Assembly: GCA_030651305.1 (NCBI GenBank)
Contig: JAUSCI010000051.1
Coordinates: forward strand, 62,001-126,000
Source of the DNA: Sulfuritalea sp.
Lineage (GTDB): Bacteria; Pseudomonadota; Gammaproteobacteria; Burkholderiales; Rhodocyclaceae
Reading direction: 5' to 3'
DNA: 64,000 nucleotides
Shown: positions 61,029 through 64,000 of the stretch, one piece after another
Layout: each line of letters opens with the position of its first letter
How positions within the stretch are numbered: position 1 is the stretch's first letter
Position numbers and translations under genes: made by a program
The notes under the pieces: model-generated
What the model saw: only the letters and a program-made list of their open reading frames with translations
What the model was told of the DNA's origin: nothing
The model's database searches: none

Positions 61029-62360
61029 ATGGTCGGCTCGCTTCGCTCGATTATTGTGGGGCGCTCGCGAGTTCGTTTCACGTTGATCTGCCTGCTGACG
61101 TCCCTGGCATCGAGCCTGGCCCTGGCCGGCGTCAAGATCGAGCACTGGGTAGCTCCCTCCGGAGCGAAGGTGTATTTCATCGAAACACGCGTACTGCCCA
61201 TCCTCGACGTTCAGATCGATTTTGCGGCAGGCGCCGCCTTTGTTCCCGCCGGCAAGTCCGGCCTTGCCGGTCTGACACAGGGCCTGCTGGAAACCGGCGC
61301 CGCCGACCTGGATGAAGAGCATATCGCCGGGCGCCTGGTCGACATAGGTGCGCGACTCGGTGGCGGGGCCGACAGCGATCGGGCCAGCGTTGGCGTGCGT
61401 ACCCTCTCGAGCAAACCCGAGAAAGAGGCCGCGCTCGACCTGCTGCGCACCGTGCTCTCGGCGCCGACTTTTCCGCAATCCGTGCTCGAGCGCGAGCGCG
61501 GGCGCACCATTGCCGCCATTCGCGAAGCGGAGACGCGGCCCGATGCCGTTGCCGGCAAGCGCTTCGCCGCAGCCATCTACCCCGGCCACCCTTATGGCAC
61601 AAGCCCGACCGTGGAGAGTGTGGGCGCCGTCACGCGCGACGACCTCGTGGCATTCCACCGCCAGCATTACGGCGCCAGGGGCGCAGTCGTATCCATAATC
61701 GGCGACGTATCGCGGGCGGAGGCCGAGGCTATCGCCCAACGCCTCACGGAAGCGTTGCCGGCAGGAGGCGGCAACCTCGTCCCGCCGGAGGTAACGAAGC
61801 CGCTGCGCGGCACCATCAAGATAGCCCATCCGGCGGCGCAAAGTCATGTTCACATCGGCTTGCCGGCGATCCGCCGCAGCGATCCCGACTATTTCCCGTT
61901 GCTGGTGGGCAATTACACGCTGGGTGGCGGAGGGTTTGTTTCGCGCCTGATGAAGGAAGTCCGCGAGAAGCGTGGTTATGCCTATAGCGTGTATTCCTAC
62001 TTTGCCCCGCGCAAAATGGAGGGCCCGTTCGAGATCGGCCTGCAAACCAAGCGCGAACAGGTCGCCGATGCGCTCAAGGTCGTGGATGAAGTGCTGACGG
62101 ACTATATGGCCAAAGGCCCGACGCCGAAGGAACTGGCGGCAGCGAAAAAGAACATGGTCGATGGGCTTGCGCTGCGCATGGACAGCAACGCCAAGCTGCT
62201 CGGCTATCTCTCCACGATCGGTTTTTACGGCCTGCCGCTGACCTACCTCGATGATTTCCCGGCGAAGGTGAAAGCCGTGACTGTCGAGCAGGTGAAGGCT
62301 GCTTTTGCCCGGCATGTAAAGGTTGAAAACCTGGTTACCGTCATTGTTGCCGCCGATTGA
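61029..62360 (+). CDS. M16 family peptidase-like protein (non-catalytic partner)
   Basis: The 443-residue M16 homologue lacks the zinc motif: the expected HxxEH position reads GLAGLTQGLLETG, without His or Glu ligands. It keeps the C-terminal RxY region (GGGGFVSRLMKEVREKRGYA) that binds substrate in the inactive partner of M16 pairs. A signal peptide (RFTLICLLTSLASSLALA) ends near residue 33 from ATG 61029. GTG 61056 is also possible, while ATG 60918, overlapping the previous stop, would give an implausible 70-residue leader through the palindromic segment. Confidence 0.88.
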   Translation: MVGSLRSIIVGRSRVRFTLICLLTSLASSLALAGVKIEHWVAPSGAKVYFIETRVLPILDVQIDFAAGAAFVPAGKSGLAGLTQGLLETGAADLDEEHIAGRLVDIGARLGGGADSDRASVGVRTLSSKPEKEAALDLLRTVLSAPTFPQSVLERERGRTIAAIREAETRPDAVAGKRFAAAIYPGHPYGTSPTVESVGAVTRDDLVAFHRQHYGARGAVVSIIGDVSRAEAEAIAQRLTEALPAGGGNLVPPEVTKPLRGTIKIAHPAAQSHVHIGLPAIRRSDPDYFPLLVGNYTLGGGGFVSRLMKEVREKRGYAYSVYSYFAPRKMEGPFEIGLQTKREQVADALKVVDEVLTDYMAKGPTPKELAAAKKNMVDGLALRMDSNAKLLGYLSTIGFYGLPLTYLDDFPAKVKAVTVEQVKAAFARHVKVENLVTVIVAAD

Positions 62361-62363
62361 TCC

Positions 62364-63385
<1,022 letters not shown>

Positions 63386-63389
63386 CTAA

Positions 63390-63665
<276 letters not shown>

Positions 63666-63672
63666 GGGCCCG

Positions 63673-64000
63673 CTATCGCTGGCAGCCTGAGCAGAAGAAG
63701 GTTGCGCGCTGTCCCTGCCGCAGTTCCCTGATGGTGCGGCCACAGACATGGCACGGCGTGCCGGCGCGGCCGTAGACAAAATACTGCTGCTGGAAATAGC
63801 CGGAACTGCCGTCGGAATGAATGAAGTCGCGCAGGCTGCTGCCACCGGCGTCAATGGCGGCAGCCAGCGTCGTCTTGATCGCCGGGACGAGGCGCTGCAG
63901 GCGCTTCAGCGATATCCGGCCGGCGGCCGTGCGCGGATCGATGCCGGCGCGGAACAGGCTTTCGGAGGCATAGATGTTGCCGATGCCGACGACGCGATGG
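63673..64000 (-). CDS. mutM: formamidopyrimidine-DNA glycosylase (3' part)
   Basis: The last 109 or so residues are present on the - strand, continuing beyond the right edge. The visible part has [20 protein letters not shown] (helix-two-turn-helix), [18 protein letters not shown] and the C-terminal zinc finger [20 protein letters not shown] followed by CSGCQR, with its four cysteines intact. The enzyme excises oxidised purines such as 8-oxoG. The catalytic N-terminal proline region is outside the window. Confidence 0.95.
   Translation of the reverse strand, partial: HRVVGIGNIYASESLFRAGIDPRTAAGRISLKRLQRLVPAIKTTLAAAIDAGGSSLRDFIHSDGSSGYFQQQYFVYGRAGTPCHVCGRTIRELRQGQRATFFCSGCQR

Overview
The window reads as chromosomal DNA of a betaproteobacterium, most likely of the Rhodocyclales/Nitrosomonadales type. 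The basis is the GC-rich backbone, the gene neighbourhoods prmA-accC-accB-aroQ-tlpA, ftsX-ftsE-ftsY and rsmD-coaD-fdx-mutM, and an aa3-type cytochrome oxidase operon with the small accessory proteins (38-aa assembly protein, DUF2970, DUF2909) usual in that class. The genus assignment is inference; no rRNA or tRNA gene was seen.

Bases 1-37295 form a long surface-polysaccharide (O-antigen or exopolysaccharide) locus, almost all on the + strand, with many 4-base start/stop overlaps. It divides into blocks. (a) 160-8730: aminotransferase, two Gfo/Idh dehydrogenases, a KdsB-like CMP-transferase, a GmhA-like isomerase, an IMPase-like phosphatase, a 2-hydroxyacid dehydrogenase and a large putative transferase. 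This looks like a dedicated route to an unusual activated (amino) sugar acid. (b) 8812-17369: methyltransferase, heparinase II/III-like protein, AsnB-type amidotransferase, glycosyltransferases, a cyclase-family hydrolase and an SDR. (c) 17366-22636: a three-enzyme UDP-GlcNAc to UDP-L-6-deoxy-HexNAc pathway, a WbuB-like glycosyltransferase and a WecA/WbpL-like initiating transferase. (d) 22633-29637: a GlmU-like acetyltransferase with an unrecognisable first half, an oxidoreductase, a cupin, two NDP-sugar C-methyltransferases, a PIG-L deacetylase and a GDP-mannose 4,6-dehydratase-like enzyme, suggesting a branched deoxysugar. (e) 30082-34381: Wzx flippase, Wzy-like polymerase and a glycosyltransferase in visibly AT-richer DNA. 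This block is flanked by an IS630 relic (about 29690-30075) and a 942-bp IS5-type element (34453-35394), so it is probably imported. (f) 35460-37295: a WbpM/CapD-type membrane dehydratase.

Bases 37300-64000 are conserved backbone. They hold a Uma2 pseudogene, a heptosyltransferase-like GT9, apaH, a glycine-zipper lipoprotein, a PfkB kinase, the prmA/acc/aroQ/tlpA group on the - strand, mpl, the cox operon (coxB, coxA, ctaG, coxC, surf1, sco-like, ctaB), rpoH, ftsXEY, two M16 peptidases, rsmD, coaD, a ferredoxin and the 3' part of mutM. The expected heme A synthase gene (ctaA) is not in the cox cluster.

Three regulatory signals are clear by eye: a perfect FNR/ANR-type box and a separate perfect inverted repeat upstream of coxB, a perfect CIRCE (HrcA) operator upstream of rpoH, and a strong hairpin between ctaB and rpoH. 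A recurring motif of about 24 bp occurs five times inside unrelated backbone genes, in both orientations. A REP-like palindromic segment lies at the 5' end of the second M16 peptidase gene.
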